A stretch of DNA of 64,000 nt from Ornatilinea apprima. GTDB lineage: Bacteria; Chloroflexota; Anaerolineae; Anaerolineales; Anaerolineaceae. Shown piece by piece: positions 39,748 to 48,364 of the stretch. The DNA is taken from positions 62,001 through 126,000 of the forward strand of contig NZ_LGCL01000015.1 in assembly GCF_001306115.1 (NCBI RefSeq), written 5' to 3'. The number at the start of each line of letters is the position of its first letter. Within the stretch, counting starts at the first letter, position 1. A program made the position numbers and the translations under genes. The notes beneath the pieces are model-generated. The model was not told where the DNA came from and did no database searches. It saw only the letters and a list, made by a program, of their open reading frames with translations.

Positions 39748-40698
39748 TTATTCCATCGCGCCTAAAACCAGGCCCAGCAGAGCCATGCGCATCACAACGC
39801 CGTTAAAGGCTTCCTGCCAGTAGCGTGACCAGCGGGTGATATCCACATCGGGGGGAATCTCATCCATGCGCGGCAGCGAGTGCAGCAGAATCGCGTCGGA
39901 CTTGGCTTTGGTGCTCAGCAGTTCGCGGGTAATCTTGTAGTTGGCGGGGGTCATGCCGTGCTCGCCGGCTTCCTGACGGGCTTTGGTGTAATCGGGCTGC
40001 ACCACGGGCTCAACCAGAATAACGTCCGCGTCGGCAATCGCCTGCTCAACATGCTCGGCTTCCTTGAAGTCCACACAGTACTGCTTCAGTTCGGCTTTGA
40101 ATTCATCGGTCAGCGACATATCGGGCGGGGCCACAAAGGTTACCGGGCAGTCGAACTGCGAGAGCGCGTAACCCAGCGAGTGCATGGTGCGCATGCGCAT
40201 ATCACCCACCGCCAGCCATTTCAACCCATCCAGACGGCCCTTCTCGGTCAACACGGTGTACAGGTCGGTTAAGATCTGGGTCGGGTGCTCGCCCCAGCCG
40301 TCGCCGCCGTTGATGATCGGCACAGAAGCCCATTTGGCCGCTTCTTGCGGAGCGCCTTGCTGGAAGTGGCGCATCACAATCACATCGCCGTAGAATTCCA
40401 GCATTTTTACGGTGTCTTTAATCGATTCCTGGTACCAGTCGCCAGCGCGGGTCATTTTCGCGTCTGAGAAGCCAGTAACATGACCACCCAGGCGGTGCAT
40501 CGCGGCCTCGTGGGCCAAGCGAGTGCGGGTGCTGGGTTGGTAGAAAGCGGTAACCATGGTTTTGTCTTTGAGCATATCCGAATTCTGGCGGCTCTTCGCG
40601 ATGGGCGCCATCTCATCCGCCACCTCAAAAATGTGGAAGAATTCATTTCGCTCAAATTCCTTCAAACTGAGAATATCTCGACCTAAAAAGCTGCGCAT
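39748..40698 (-). CDS. aspartate-carbamoyltransferase-like protein (divergent paralogue)
   Basis: 316 residues. FYQPSTRTRLAHEAAMHRLGG, GDGWGEHPTQILTDLY and LLHSLPRMDEIPPDVD place it with PyrB. However, the ATCase 80s loop, normally S-x-x-K (SSLGKKGETLADT), reads AGDWYQESIKDT, so the active-site Lys is missing. That argues against a simple biosynthetic pyrB and for another carbamoyl acceptor. AGGAGG lies 7 bases before the ATG. It precedes the knotted carbamoyltransferase and carbamate kinase genes and follows the GntR gene, all co-directional. Confidence 0.8.
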   Translation of the reverse strand: MRSFLGRDILSLKEFERNEFFHIFEVADEMAPIAKSRQNSDMLKDKTMVTAFYQPSTRTRLAHEAAMHRLGGHVTGFSDAKMTRAGDWYQESIKDTVKMLEFYGDVIVMRHFQQGAPQEAAKWASVPIINGGDGWGEHPTQILTDLYTVLTEKGRLDGLKWLAVGDMRMRTMHSLGYALSQFDCPVTFVAPPDMSLTDEFKAELKQYCVDFKEAEHVEQAIADADVILVEPVVQPDYTKARQEAGEHGMTPANYKITRELLSTKAKSDAILLHSLPRMDEIPPDVDITRWSRYWQEAFNGVVMRMALLGLVLGAME

Positions 40699-40789
40699 TC
40701 CGAAACCTCCTGTTTATATTTAGGTTTGTTAAATTTTTTGCCCATCGGCAGGCGAACCTGCACAATCTGGACCAATAAAGATCTGCTGG

Positions 40790-41527
40790 TTATTCCACCC
40801 TGCGCACCAACTGGAAATGAAAATAACCAGGCAGAAAATAACTTGTGGAAAAGTCAATCACTCGACCATCCTCCGCGAACAACCGCGCGACAAACATCAG
40901 AAGCACGTCTCCGCGCTGAATTTCCAGCGCCCGCGCGATACTCGAAGAAGCCGCTACCGCCTGAATGTCGGTGAGAGATTTGGTCAGCGCCGGTTGTTTG
41001 CGCCGCAACAGAAAATCCAGCACCGAACCGTTGAATCCATCTTGCAGTTCTTCTTGAGAGAGTAAATTCTGTGGAAGAATATCCACCAGGTAAGCTACCG
41101 GCCGGTCGTCGGTCAAAATCACCCGCGACACTTGCAAGAGCGGCGCTTCCACTTCCACCTGCAGCGACCGGGCCTGTTCCGCGCTGGCTTCGATTTTGGA
41201 GATTTTCAAATCGCCCATCGAAACTTCCAGCCCAATCCGCTTGGCAAGGGTCTCAATACTCTGCAGCACCTCCAGGCCGGTTTCAATCACCTGCGGATGG
41301 CCCACCACAAACGTACCCACACCCTGCCGGCGGCGGATCAATCCCTGGCCTTCAAACGTGCGCATGGCTTCACGCAGGGTTGCCCGCGAAACGCCCATCT
41401 GCTTGGCCAGTTCCGGCTCAGCCAGCAGCCTCTCGCCTGGTTTCGTCACAGCGATGATTTGCGCCAGTTGGTTCTGCAACCGTTGGTAGGTTTGCGGAGA
41501 AGTTGTGGTTGGTTCGTCTTTTGCCAT
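40790..41527 (-). CDS. GntR-family transcriptional regulator with UTRA domain
   Basis: About 245 residues. N-terminal winged helix [41 protein letters not shown] (quoted in part) is the GntR DNA-binding domain; the C-terminal half ([31 protein letters not shown] in part) is the ligand-binding UTRA fold of the HutC subfamily. The ATG at 41527 has AAGGA 10 bases upstream. It lies inside the deaminase-carbamoyltransferase-carbamate kinase run and is the natural candidate to bind the TTGTCnGACAA palindromes at the head of that run. The ligand is probably a purine or ureide intermediate (inferred). Confidence 0.92.
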   Translation of the reverse strand: MAKDEPTTTSPQTYQRLQNQLAQIIAVTKPGERLLAEPELAKQMGVSRATLREAMRTFEGQGLIRRRQGVGTFVVGHPQVIETGLEVLQSIETLAKRIGLEVSMGDLKISKIEASAEQARSLQVEVEAPLLQVSRVILTDDRPVAYLVDILPQNLLSQEELQDGFNGSVLDFLLRRKQPALTKSLTDIQAVAASSSIARALEIQRGDVLLMFVARLFAEDGRVIDFSTSYFLPGYFHFQLVRRVE

Positions 41528-41556
41528 GCGCGCAGTTCCTTTCTGGCTATTCCTGA

Positions 41557-42945
41557 TCACTCACCCAAAACCAGCCGTTTGGCCGCCTGATTGTGCCGTT
41601 CGATATGCTTCTCAAGATTCAGGTTTACAAACTGGCCTTCTCGCACCACCGCTTTGCCAGCCACATAGTTGTAACTCACCTTGGTGGGGTTGCAGAACAA
41701 CAGGGCTGCCACCGGGTCATGCAGGCCGCCAGCGTAATCCAGTTGCCGCAGATCAAAAGCCACAAAATCAGCACATTTGCCTGCTTGCAGCGATCCGATA
41801 TCCGTTCTTCCCAGCACAGCCGCGCCGCCGAGCGTGGCCGCTTCCAGCGCCTGGCGAGCCGTCAGAATGGGCGGCGCGCCGTCTTGCGAAAGGGACGCGC
41901 CCATAACCCCCGCGCGCACCCGCGCCAGCATCAGCATCTGCCGCGCTTCGGCCAGCATGTGCGAGCCGTCGTTACTGGCCGATCCATCCACGCCCAGGCC
42001 CAGCTTCACACCCGCCTGCAGGTACTCCCATACCGGCGCGATTCCTGAAGCCAGGCGCATATTCGAAGACGGGCAATGCGCCACGCCGCAGCCTTCACGC
42101 ACATACACTTGAATTTCTTCCGGCTGGATGTGCACCGAATGGGCAAACCACACATCGTTGCCCACCCAATCCACCGACTGCATGTACGCCACCGGGCGAT
42201 AACCAAATTTCTCTTCACAAAACACTTCTTCGTCTTTGGTCTCAGCCAGGTGCGTGTGCAGATGCACACCATACTGCCGCGCCACTTTGGCGCTCTCTTT
42301 CATCAGCTCGCCCGTTACGCTGAACGGCGAGCAGGGAGCCAGCACAATTTGCACCATACTACCCGGTTTGGGATCGTGATAGCGCTCGATCAACCGCACC
42401 GAATCTTTCAGAATGTGTTCTTCCGTATCCACCACACTGTCGGGCGGCAGTCCGCCCTTGCTCTCGCCCAGGCTCATCGACCCGCGTGAGGCGTGAACGC
42501 GCATGCCCATCTCTTGCGCCGCAGCGATCTCATCATCCAACCTGGAGCCATTCGGGAACAGGTACAGATGGTCAGACGCGGTGGTGCAGCCAGAGAGGGC
42601 CAGCTCGGCCAGAGCCGTCTTGGTGGAGATGAAGATATCCTCCGGGTTCATGCGCGCCCAAATCGGATAAAGTGTTTTCAACCAGTGGAACAGGTTTACA
42701 TCTTGCGCGGCGGGCACAACCCGCGTCAGCGTTTGATAAAAGTGGTGGTGGGTATTGATCAGCCCTGGTAAGACAATGTGCCCGCTGAGATCCAGCACTT
42801 CATCTGCCTGGGAAGGCAGGTCATTGGTCGCCCCCACCTGCTCAATAAAGCCATCCCGACAAAAAAGACCACCATTGAGTATTTCACTCCGGTGGTCGTC
42901 CATGGTTACAATCAGATTCGCATTTTTGACTAAAAGAGTAGACAT
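41557..42945 (-). CDS. 8-oxoguanine deaminase-like amidohydrolase
   Basis: 462 residues of the chlorohydrolase/guanine-deaminase group. Metal site [12 protein letters not shown] followed by [19 protein letters not shown] is the pattern I associate with 8-oxoguanine deaminase and the AtzB-like enzymes. [22 protein letters not shown] and [11 protein letters not shown] complete the metal and substrate sites. 8-oxoguanine deaminase yields urate. E. coli SsnA in the purine region is a relative. First gene of the operon; 29 bases before the GntR gene. Hydroxydechloroatrazine-type annotation is the older name for the same family. Confidence 0.87.
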   Translation of the reverse strand: MSTLLVKNANLIVTMDDHRSEILNGGLFCRDGFIEQVGATNDLPSQADEVLDLSGHIVLPGLINTHHHFYQTLTRVVPAAQDVNLFHWLKTLYPIWARMNPEDIFISTKTALAELALSGCTTASDHLYLFPNGSRLDDEIAAAQEMGMRVHASRGSMSLGESKGGLPPDSVVDTEEHILKDSVRLIERYHDPKPGSMVQIVLAPCSPFSVTGELMKESAKVARQYGVHLHTHLAETKDEEVFCEEKFGYRPVAYMQSVDWVGNDVWFAHSVHIQPEEIQVYVREGCGVAHCPSSNMRLASGIAPVWEYLQAGVKLGLGVDGSASNDGSHMLAEARQMLMLARVRAGVMGASLSQDGAPPILTARQALEAATLGGAAVLGRTDIGSLQAGKCADFVAFDLRQLDYAGGLHDPVAALLFCNPTKVSYNYVAGKAVVREGQFVNLNLEKHIERHNQAAKRLVLGE

Positions 42946-43012
42946 AGACTAGTCGCTCGCTCTCAAAATCTGATCACGCCCAAAACAATTCCGCCACAGC
43001 GGGAAAATTCAT

Positions 43013-43023
43013 TTGTCTTACAA
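43013..43023. promoter_or_regulatory. putative GntR operator, copy 1 (downstream of -10)
   Basis: TTGTCTTACAA, one mismatch from the palindrome TTGTCnGACAA. It overlaps the expected transcription start of the deaminase operon. Confidence 0.6.
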
Positions 43024-43026
43024 TTG

Positions 43027-43056
43027 AGTATAGCAGAAGTGTAGCAACATTTTCAA
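43027..43056 (-). promoter_or_regulatory. promoter of the 8-oxoguanine deaminase-GntR-carbamoyltransferase operon
   Basis: Minus strand: TTGAAA (43051-43056), 18-base spacer, TATACT (43027-43032) with a TGC extension before it. An alternative overlapping pair is TTGACA (43061-43066) with TACACT (43038-43043) and a 17-base spacer. The putative operators lie on both sides. Confidence 0.65.
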
Positions 43057-43066
43057 TAATTGTCAA

Positions 43067-43077
43067 TTGTCTGACAA
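43067..43077. promoter_or_regulatory. putative GntR operator, copy 2
   Basis: TTGTCTGACAA, a perfect palindrome around the central base, abutting the alternative -35 hexamer. Confidence 0.7.
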
Positions 43078-43088
43078 CGTGATAAATG

Positions 43089-43970
43089 TCATTGTTTGTC
43101 AGACAGCTCTGCGGCTTTGAGCGTGTTTTGCAGCAGCATGGCAATCGTCATCGGTCCCACACCACCCGGCACCGGTGTGATCGCGCCCGCCACCTCCACT
43201 GCTTCGTCATACGCCACATCGCCCACCAGGCGCGTGCCGTTTTTGGCGCTCGGGTCATCAATCCGATTCACGCCCACATCAATCACCACCGCGCCCGGCT
43301 TAATCCAATCGCCGCGCACCATCTCTGGCCGGCCCACCGCCGCCACCAGCACATCCGCCTGCCGAACCACATCCGGCAGATTCTTGGTGCGCGAATGGCA
43401 AATCGTTACCGTCGCGTTGGCCTCGACCAGCAGCAGCGCCACTGGCATGCCCACAATGTTCGAGCGGCCCAGCACCACCGCGTTGACTCCCTCGAGAGAG
43501 TCCAGGTTTTTTCGCAGCAGCAGCATGCAGCCGGCTGGCGTGCAGGGGATAAACTGCGGCTTGCGCCCTTTCTGCGCCAGGCGGCCAATATTCACCGGGT
43601 GAAAGCCATCCACGTCTTTATCCAGGCTGATGGCAGCCAGCACGCGCTCTTCATCGAGATGTTTGGGAAGAGGCAGCTGCACCAGAATACCGTTGACCCG
43701 TTCGTCGGCGTTCAATTCGCGCACCAGTTTTTCCAGGTCTTCCTGCGAAGTATCCTCCGGCAAATTATAGCCAAACGATTCAATCCCTGCCTCGGCGCAA
43801 GCTTTTTGCTTCATGCGCACATATACCTGCGAGGCCGGGTTCTCGCCCACCAGCACCGTAGCCAGGCCGGGCCGCGATTTACCGGCCTCAACCCGTTGGG
43901 CCACCACCGCGGCAACTTCTGCCCGCACTTCTGCTGCAACTGCTTTTCCATCAATGATCTTTGCTGTCAT
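43089..43970 (-). CDS. folD: methylenetetrahydrofolate dehydrogenase / methenyltetrahydrofolate cyclohydrolase
   Basis: 293 residues, full-length FolD. Seen: [14 protein letters not shown] with the catalytic Lys, [29 protein letters not shown] (cofactor-binding), and [18 protein letters not shown]. It interconverts 5,10-methylene-, methenyl- and 10-formyl-THF. It lies upstream of the deaminase operon on the same strand and one putative GntR operator is inside its last codons. Purine breakdown yields C1 units on THF, so a link with the island is plausible, but FolD is also a housekeeping gene. Confidence 0.96.
   Translation of the reverse strand: MTAKIIDGKAVAAEVRAEVAAVVAQRVEAGKSRPGLATVLVGENPASQVYVRMKQKACAEAGIESFGYNLPEDTSQEDLEKLVRELNADERVNGILVQLPLPKHLDEERVLAAISLDKDVDGFHPVNIGRLAQKGRKPQFIPCTPAGCMLLLRKNLDSLEGVNAVVLGRSNIVGMPVALLLVEANATVTICHSRTKNLPDVVRQADVLVAAVGRPEMVRGDWIKPGAVVIDVGVNRIDDPSAKNGTRLVGDVAYDEAVEVAGAITPVPGGVGPMTIAMLLQNTLKAAELSDKQ
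43096..43106. promoter_or_regulatory. putative GntR operator, copy 3 (inside folD 3' end)
   Basis: TTGTCAGACAG, one mismatch from TTGTCnGACAA, centred 29 bases from copy 2. It overlaps folD coding sequence, so coincidence is possible. Confidence 0.45.
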
Positions 43971-44017
43971 TCGTCACTCCTTCGATGGGATTTCCAAAAA
44001 GCGCTGCTTCCTAAACC

Positions 44018-44046
44018 ATTATACAAAACTGGCCCTCCCTTGAAAA
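44018..44046 (-). promoter_or_regulatory. probable folD promoter
   Basis: Minus strand: TATAAT (44018-44023) 17 bases after TTTTCA (44041-44046), about 50 bases before the folD start. Confidence 0.6.
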
Positions 44047-44050
44047 GCAT

Positions 44051-44061
44051 TTGCCTGACAA
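44051..44061. promoter_or_regulatory. putative GntR operator, copy 4 (upstream of folD)
   Basis: TTGCCTGACAA, one mismatch from TTGTCnGACAA, just upstream of the folD -35. If real it ties folD to the purine island regulon. Confidence 0.45.
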
Positions 44062-44221
44062 TTGCTCCTATGGATTAAGATGAGAAAATAACCCCACACT
44101 GGCTGGAATTGCCCTTTTTTCATTTTTCAATCTGAAATTGAGATAAAATAACACTTGTATTGTATTGTTCCTGTCTTCAGGGGAAATTTCATAAAAACCA
44201 ACTCGATGGAGAGGTTTCAAA

Positions 44222-45547
44222 ATGAGTAAAATTTGTGTAATCGGCACTGGATACGTTGGCCTAGTAACCGGAACCTGTTTCGCCGATCTGGGGAATGACG
44301 TGATGTGCCTGGATGTAGACGAAACCCGTATTTCGAAATTGAATCAGAACATCATGCCCATCTACGAGCCCGGTTTGGAACAGGTTGTAAGTGCCAACCG
44401 CAAAGCCGGCCGCCTGACCTTCACCACCAACTTTGAAGAAGCGCTGGAAGATGCCGATTTCGCCTTCATCGCCGTTGGAACCCCTTCTGGCGTGGATGGC
44501 GAGGCTGACCTGCAGTATGTGCGCTCTGCCGCCGAAGCGGTTGCCGACCTGGTCAATCACCCCATCGTGGTGGTCAACAAGTCCACTGTGCCCGTCGGCA
44601 CCGGCGACTGGGTGGCCGACATCATCAAAAAACGCCGCGCCGGCAAGCCCCTCGAGTTCAGCGTTGTCTCCAACCCCGAATTCCTGCGCGAAGGCTCGGC
44701 CCTCAACGACTTTATGAAACCCGACCGCGTCGTTCTGGGTTCCACCAACCGCGATGCCGCCAACCAGGTTGCCCAACTTTACAACACCCTGCGCTGCCCC
44801 ATTCTCATCACCGACCTGCGCACCGCCGAAATGATCAAGTACGCCTCCAACGCCTTTCTGGCCACGCGCATTTCCTTCATCAACGAAATTGCCAATATCT
44901 GCGAAGAACTGGGAGCGGATGTTACCGAAGTGGCTACCGGCATGGGGTACGATAACCGCATCGGCCGCGCTTTTTTGGATGCCGGCCTCGGCTGGGGTGG
45001 AAGTTGCTTCCCCAAAGACGTGAAAGCCCTGGCCCACATGGCCGTGCTGCACGGAACCCAGCCACAGCTGCTGCAGGCCGTGATGGATATCAACCGCAAC
45101 CAGCGCCGCCGCATCATCTTCAAACTGCGCAAAGCCCTGGGCAACCTCAACGAAAAAGTCATCGGCGTGCTTGGCCTTTCCTTCAAGCCCAACACCGACG
45201 ATATCCGCGAAGCCCCCTCGCTGGAGATCGTTCACCTGCTACAGAACGAAGGCGCGGTAGTGAAAGCGTACGACCCGCAGGCCATGGAAAATGCCAGCGC
45301 GATGATGAAAAACATCGTCTTGTGTGATAATCCCTATCAGGTTGCCGAAGGCGCCGACGCCATCATCCTGGCCACCGAGTGGAACGAGTTCCGCCAGATC
45401 GACTTTGAGCGCCTGCACAAAGCCATGCGCCAGCCCATCATCATGGATGGCCGTAACTTGTGGGACCCCAATCAGTTAAAAGAAATGGGCTTTGTCTATT
45501 TTGGCGTTGGCCGTGGCACCCACATGACCAACAACAACCACGATTAA
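44222..45547 (+). CDS. ugd: UDP-glucose 6-dehydrogenase
   Basis: 441 residues. NAD-binding [20 protein letters not shown] at the N-terminus, [33 protein letters not shown] with catalytic Cys262, and [16 protein letters not shown] in the C-terminal domain. It oxidises UDP-glucose twice to UDP-glucuronate for surface polysaccharides. GGAGAGG precedes the ATG (aactcgatggagaggtttcaaaATG in the sequence, here abbreviated). A hairpin follows the stop. Confidence 0.96.
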   Translation: MSKICVIGTGYVGLVTGTCFADLGNDVMCLDVDETRISKLNQNIMPIYEPGLEQVVSANRKAGRLTFTTNFEEALEDADFAFIAVGTPSGVDGEADLQYVRSAAEAVADLVNHPIVVVNKSTVPVGTGDWVADIIKKRRAGKPLEFSVVSNPEFLREGSALNDFMKPDRVVLGSTNRDAANQVAQLYNTLRCPILITDLRTAEMIKYASNAFLATRISFINEIANICEELGADVTEVATGMGYDNRIGRAFLDAGLGWGGSCFPKDVKALAHMAVLHGTQPQLLQAVMDINRNQRRRIIFKLRKALGNLNEKVIGVLGLSFKPNTDDIREAPSLEIVHLLQNEGAVVKAYDPQAMENASAMMKNIVLCDNPYQVAEGADAIILATEWNEFRQIDFERLHKAMRQPIIMDGRNLWDPNQLKEMGFVYFGVGRGTHMTNNNHD

Positions 45548-45576
45548 GCTCGCGCCGTTTCAATCACACACAACCA

Positions 45577-45612
45577 CATCCTGTGTCATCGCCGCCCGCG
45601 GGACACAGGATG
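45577..45612 (+). terminator. hairpin between ugd and panB
   Basis: 11-bp stem CATCCTGTGTC / GACACAGGATG with a 14-base loop, 30 bases past the ugd stop. No strong T-run follows; it probably ends the ugd transcript but could allow read-through to panB. Confidence 0.6.
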
Positions 45613-45644
45613 GTTGCTTGTAAGATCCAGGAGATTTCGTATTT

Positions 45645-46523
45645 ATGTCCACCCTGCCCGCCGACCGCAAGAAGGTAACCACCACCACTTTCCTTCAAAA
45701 GAAGAAAAAAGGCCAGCCGATCAGCATGCTGACCGCCTACGATTACCCCTCCGCTCTGGCCGCCGACGCTGCCAGGTTCGATTCGATTCTGGTTGGCGAC
45801 TCGTTGGGCATGGTTGTGCTGGGCTATGAAAACACCCTGCCCGTCACCATGCAGGATATGCTCCACCACTGCAAAGCCGTCGCCCGGGGAGCCTCCAAAG
45901 CCCTTCTGATCGGTGATATGCCGTTCATGTCTTATCAGGCCAGCATCGATGAAGCCGTGCGCAACGCCGGGCGCTTTTTACAGGAAGCCAGCATGGACGC
46001 AGTCAAGCTGGAAGGCGGCCAGGAACGGGCCGAGGCTATCCGCCGCATAGTTCAGGCTGGCATTCCTGTGTGCGGGCACATTGGCCTCACCCCGCAGAGC
46101 GTTCAGGTCTTTGGCGGCTTCAAAATGCAGGGCAAAACCGCCCTCACCGCCCAAAAACTCCTCCAGGATGCCCTGGCCTTGCAGGAAGCGGGCTGCTTTA
46201 CCCTCGTGCTCGAATCCATCCCCGAACAACTGGCAGCCGCCATCACCCAGCGTCTGGAAATTCCCACCATCGGTATTGGCGCCGGCGCAAACTGCGACGG
46301 GCAGGTGCTCGTCTACCACGACGTGCTCGGCCTCTTCGACCGCTTTGTGCCGCGCTTCGCCCGCCAGTATGCCAACCTCAACCAGCAGATTCATACCGCC
46401 CTCACCCAGTTCCGCGAAGAAATCGACTCCCGCGCCTTCCCCACGCCGGAGAACAGCACTGCCATGCAGCCGGAGGAGTGGCAGGCCTTTAGTGAATGGC
46501 TCACCAATGCCCGGCTCGATTGA
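45645..46523 (+). CDS. panB: 3-methyl-2-oxobutanoate hydroxymethyltransferase
   Basis: 292 residues. Seen: ISMLTAYDYPSALAADAA, LVGDSLGMVVLGYENTLPVT, GDMPFMSYQ, KLEGGQERAEAIRRI, GHIGLTPQSVQVFGGFK and IGIGAG. It makes ketopantoate from 2-oxoisovalerate and methylene-THF, the first step of pantothenate synthesis. AGGAG is about 9 bases before the ATG. First gene of panB-panE-panC. Confidence 0.97.
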   Translation: MSTLPADRKKVTTTTFLQKKKKGQPISMLTAYDYPSALAADAARFDSILVGDSLGMVVLGYENTLPVTMQDMLHHCKAVARGASKALLIGDMPFMSYQASIDEAVRNAGRFLQEASMDAVKLEGGQERAEAIRRIVQAGIPVCGHIGLTPQSVQVFGGFKMQGKTALTAQKLLQDALALQEAGCFTLVLESIPEQLAAAITQRLEIPTIGIGAGANCDGQVLVYHDVLGLFDRFVPRFARQYANLNQQIHTALTQFREEIDSRAFPTPENSTAMQPEEWQAFSEWLTNARLD

Positions 46524-47451
46524 CCTGCTCATTTATGGCAGCGGCGCTTTAGCCTGCCTGTTCGCCTTTCGCCTGGCGCGGGCCGGGCAGCGCGTTGGCA
46601 TCCTTGACCATTGGGAAGAGGGCGTGCGCGCCATTCAGGCCAAAGGCATCTGCCAGCAGACCGGCGATCTCGCCGTCTCTTGCCAGCCCGTCCCGGCCAC
46701 CTCGTCCGCACAGGATCTCTCCAACGTTCCTGCCGCCATTGTGCTGGTCAAGTCCTGGCAAACCGCCCAGGCCGCCGCCGACCTGGCCGCCTGCCTGGCC
46801 CCTTCCGCAAGGGTTCTCACCCTGCAGAACGGCTTGGGCAACGCCGAAATTTTGGCCGGGGCGCTTGGCGCGGAGCGTGTCGCGGCTGGCTCCACCACCA
46901 GCGGCGCCACTCTGCTAGCGCCCGGCTGCTTCCGCCCCGGCGGAGAAGGCAACCTCACCCTGCCCGCTAGTTTTGAATCCACACGGCTGTGCGCTGCACT
47001 GCGGGCGGCTGGTTTTCAACTGGCCTTTACCCAGCAGCTCACCGGCTTGCTGTGGGGCAAACTGCTCATCAACGCCGCCATTAACCCCCTCACCGCCCTG
47101 CTGGAAGTGCCCAACGGCCAGATCCTCGAGCTACCCCACGCCCGCCGCCTGCTGGCAATGGCCGTGGAAGAAGCCGCGCAGGCCGCCCGCGCCGCCGCCG
47201 TCGAGCTGCCCTACACTGATCCGCTCGCCGAAGTGGAATCGGTCTTGCGGCGCACCGCCACCAACCAGTCCTCCATGCTGCAGGATATCCGCCGCGGCGC
47301 GCCCACTGAAATCGACGCCATCACCGGCGCGCTGCTGCATTCAGCGCGCCAGAACCAGCTCTGGCTGCCTACCCACGAAACGCTCTACCACCTCGTCCGC
47401 GCCAAAGTGGATGCCGGCCGCCTCGCTGATACCCTTCCAAACCATGCTTAA
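46507..47451 (+). CDS. panE: 2-dehydropantoate 2-reductase (ketopantoate reductase)
   Basis: 314 residues. The N-terminal IDLLIYGSGALACLFAFRLA is a Rossmann GxGxxG variant (GSGALA), LTLQNGLGNAEIL follows, and LLWGKLLINAAINPLTALL includes the catalytic Lys and Asn. Start chosen at the ATG 46507, overlapping panB by 17 bases; the frame stays open far upstream through panB but that part is not coding. It reduces ketopantoate to pantoate with NADPH. Confidence 0.93.
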   Translation: MPGSIDLLIYGSGALACLFAFRLARAGQRVGILDHWEEGVRAIQAKGICQQTGDLAVSCQPVPATSSAQDLSNVPAAIVLVKSWQTAQAAADLAACLAPSARVLTLQNGLGNAEILAGALGAERVAAGSTTSGATLLAPGCFRPGGEGNLTLPASFESTRLCAALRAAGFQLAFTQQLTGLLWGKLLINAAINPLTALLEVPNGQILELPHARRLLAMAVEEAAQAARAAAVELPYTDPLAEVESVLRRTATNQSSMLQDIRRGAPTEIDAITGALLHSARQNQLWLPTHETLYHLVRAKVDAGRLADTLPNHA

Positions 47452-47463
47452 AGGAACTTGATT

Positions 47464-48297
47464 ATGAAACTCGTATCCACCCTTGAAGACCTTCGCCAGC
47501 ACCGCCAGGCCCTGGCCAACCCCCTCGGCTTTGTGCCCACCATGGGCTTCCTGCACGAGGGTCATCTCTCGCTGGTGCGCGCCGCCAAAGCCGCCTGCCC
47601 CAGTGTTGCCGTCAGCATCTTTGTTAACCCCACCCAGTTTGGCCCCACCGAAGACCTGGCCGCCTACCCCCGCGACCTGGAGCACGATCTGGCCCTGCTG
47701 GAAGCCGAAGGCGTAGACCTGGTTTGGGCCCCCACTCCAGAGGTGATGTACCCGGCCGGCTACCAGACCTGGGTGGAGGTAACCGACGTAACCCAATTCC
47801 TCGAAGGAAAAATGCGCCCCGGCCATTTCAAAGGGGTAACCACGGTGGTGGCCAAGCTCTTTAATGCCGTCCAACCCCAGCATGCCTTTTTCGGTCAAAA
47901 AGACGCCCAGCAGGCCGTGGTCATCACCCGCATGGTGCAAGACCTCAACATGCCGGTTGAGCTGCACATTTGCCCCATCGTGCGCGAACCCGACGGCCTG
48001 GCCATGTCCAGCCGCAACACCTACCTCTCCCCTGCTGAGCGCCAGGCCGCGCTGGTACTCTCACGCTCGTTGCAGACCGCCCGCGCCGCTTTTGAGCAGG
48101 GCCAGCGCAACGCAGACGCCCTGCGCCAGACCGTTCTCTCCGTCCTCGCAGCCGAACCGCTTGCCCGCGTGCAGTACGTCTCCTGCGCCGATCCCTCCAC
48201 CCTCGCAGAGCAAAGCGGCGTCATCAGCCAGACCCTGATCTCAATGGCGGTCTACGTTGGCAAAACCCGTCTGATCGACAATATCATCCTCCAATAA
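47464..48297 (+). CDS. panC: pantothenate synthetase (pantoate--beta-alanine ligase)
   Basis: 277 residues. FVPTMGFLHEGHLSLVRAA (HxGH-type nucleotide motif), VSIFVNPTQFGPTEDLAAYPR, FGQKDAQQAVV, and REPDGLAMSSRNTYLSP are all diagnostic. The ATG at 47464 has AAGGA 9 bases upstream; a TTG two codons earlier is in frame. It joins pantoate and beta-alanine with ATP. No panD is seen; beta-alanine might instead come from ureide breakdown. Confidence 0.97.
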   Translation: MKLVSTLEDLRQHRQALANPLGFVPTMGFLHEGHLSLVRAAKAACPSVAVSIFVNPTQFGPTEDLAAYPRDLEHDLALLEAEGVDLVWAPTPEVMYPAGYQTWVEVTDVTQFLEGKMRPGHFKGVTTVVAKLFNAVQPQHAFFGQKDAQQAVVITRMVQDLNMPVELHICPIVREPDGLAMSSRNTYLSPAERQAALVLSRSLQTARAAFEQGQRNADALRQTVLSVLAAEPLARVQYVSCADPSTLAEQSGVISQTLISMAVYVGKTRLIDNIILQ

Positions 48298-48307
48298 ACA
48301 GTCCCAA

Positions 48308-48345
48308 AAAAGCAGGCCGTTCCATGTGAGGGACGGCCTGCTTTT
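48308..48345. terminator. bidirectional terminator after panC
   Basis: 16-bp stem AAAAGCAGGCCGTTCC / GGGACGGCCTGCTTTT with one G-T pair and a 6-base loop; T-runs occur on both strands. It lies between convergent panC and the TPR gene. Confidence 0.92.
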
Positions 48346-48364
48346 CGATTCCCGTTTCAACATC

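Noticed and set aside
46081..46506. Possible long N-terminal extension of panE
   Set aside because: The extension lies inside panB in another frame and is low-complexity Ser/Pro-rich; the panE Rossmann motif begins right after the ATG at 46507.
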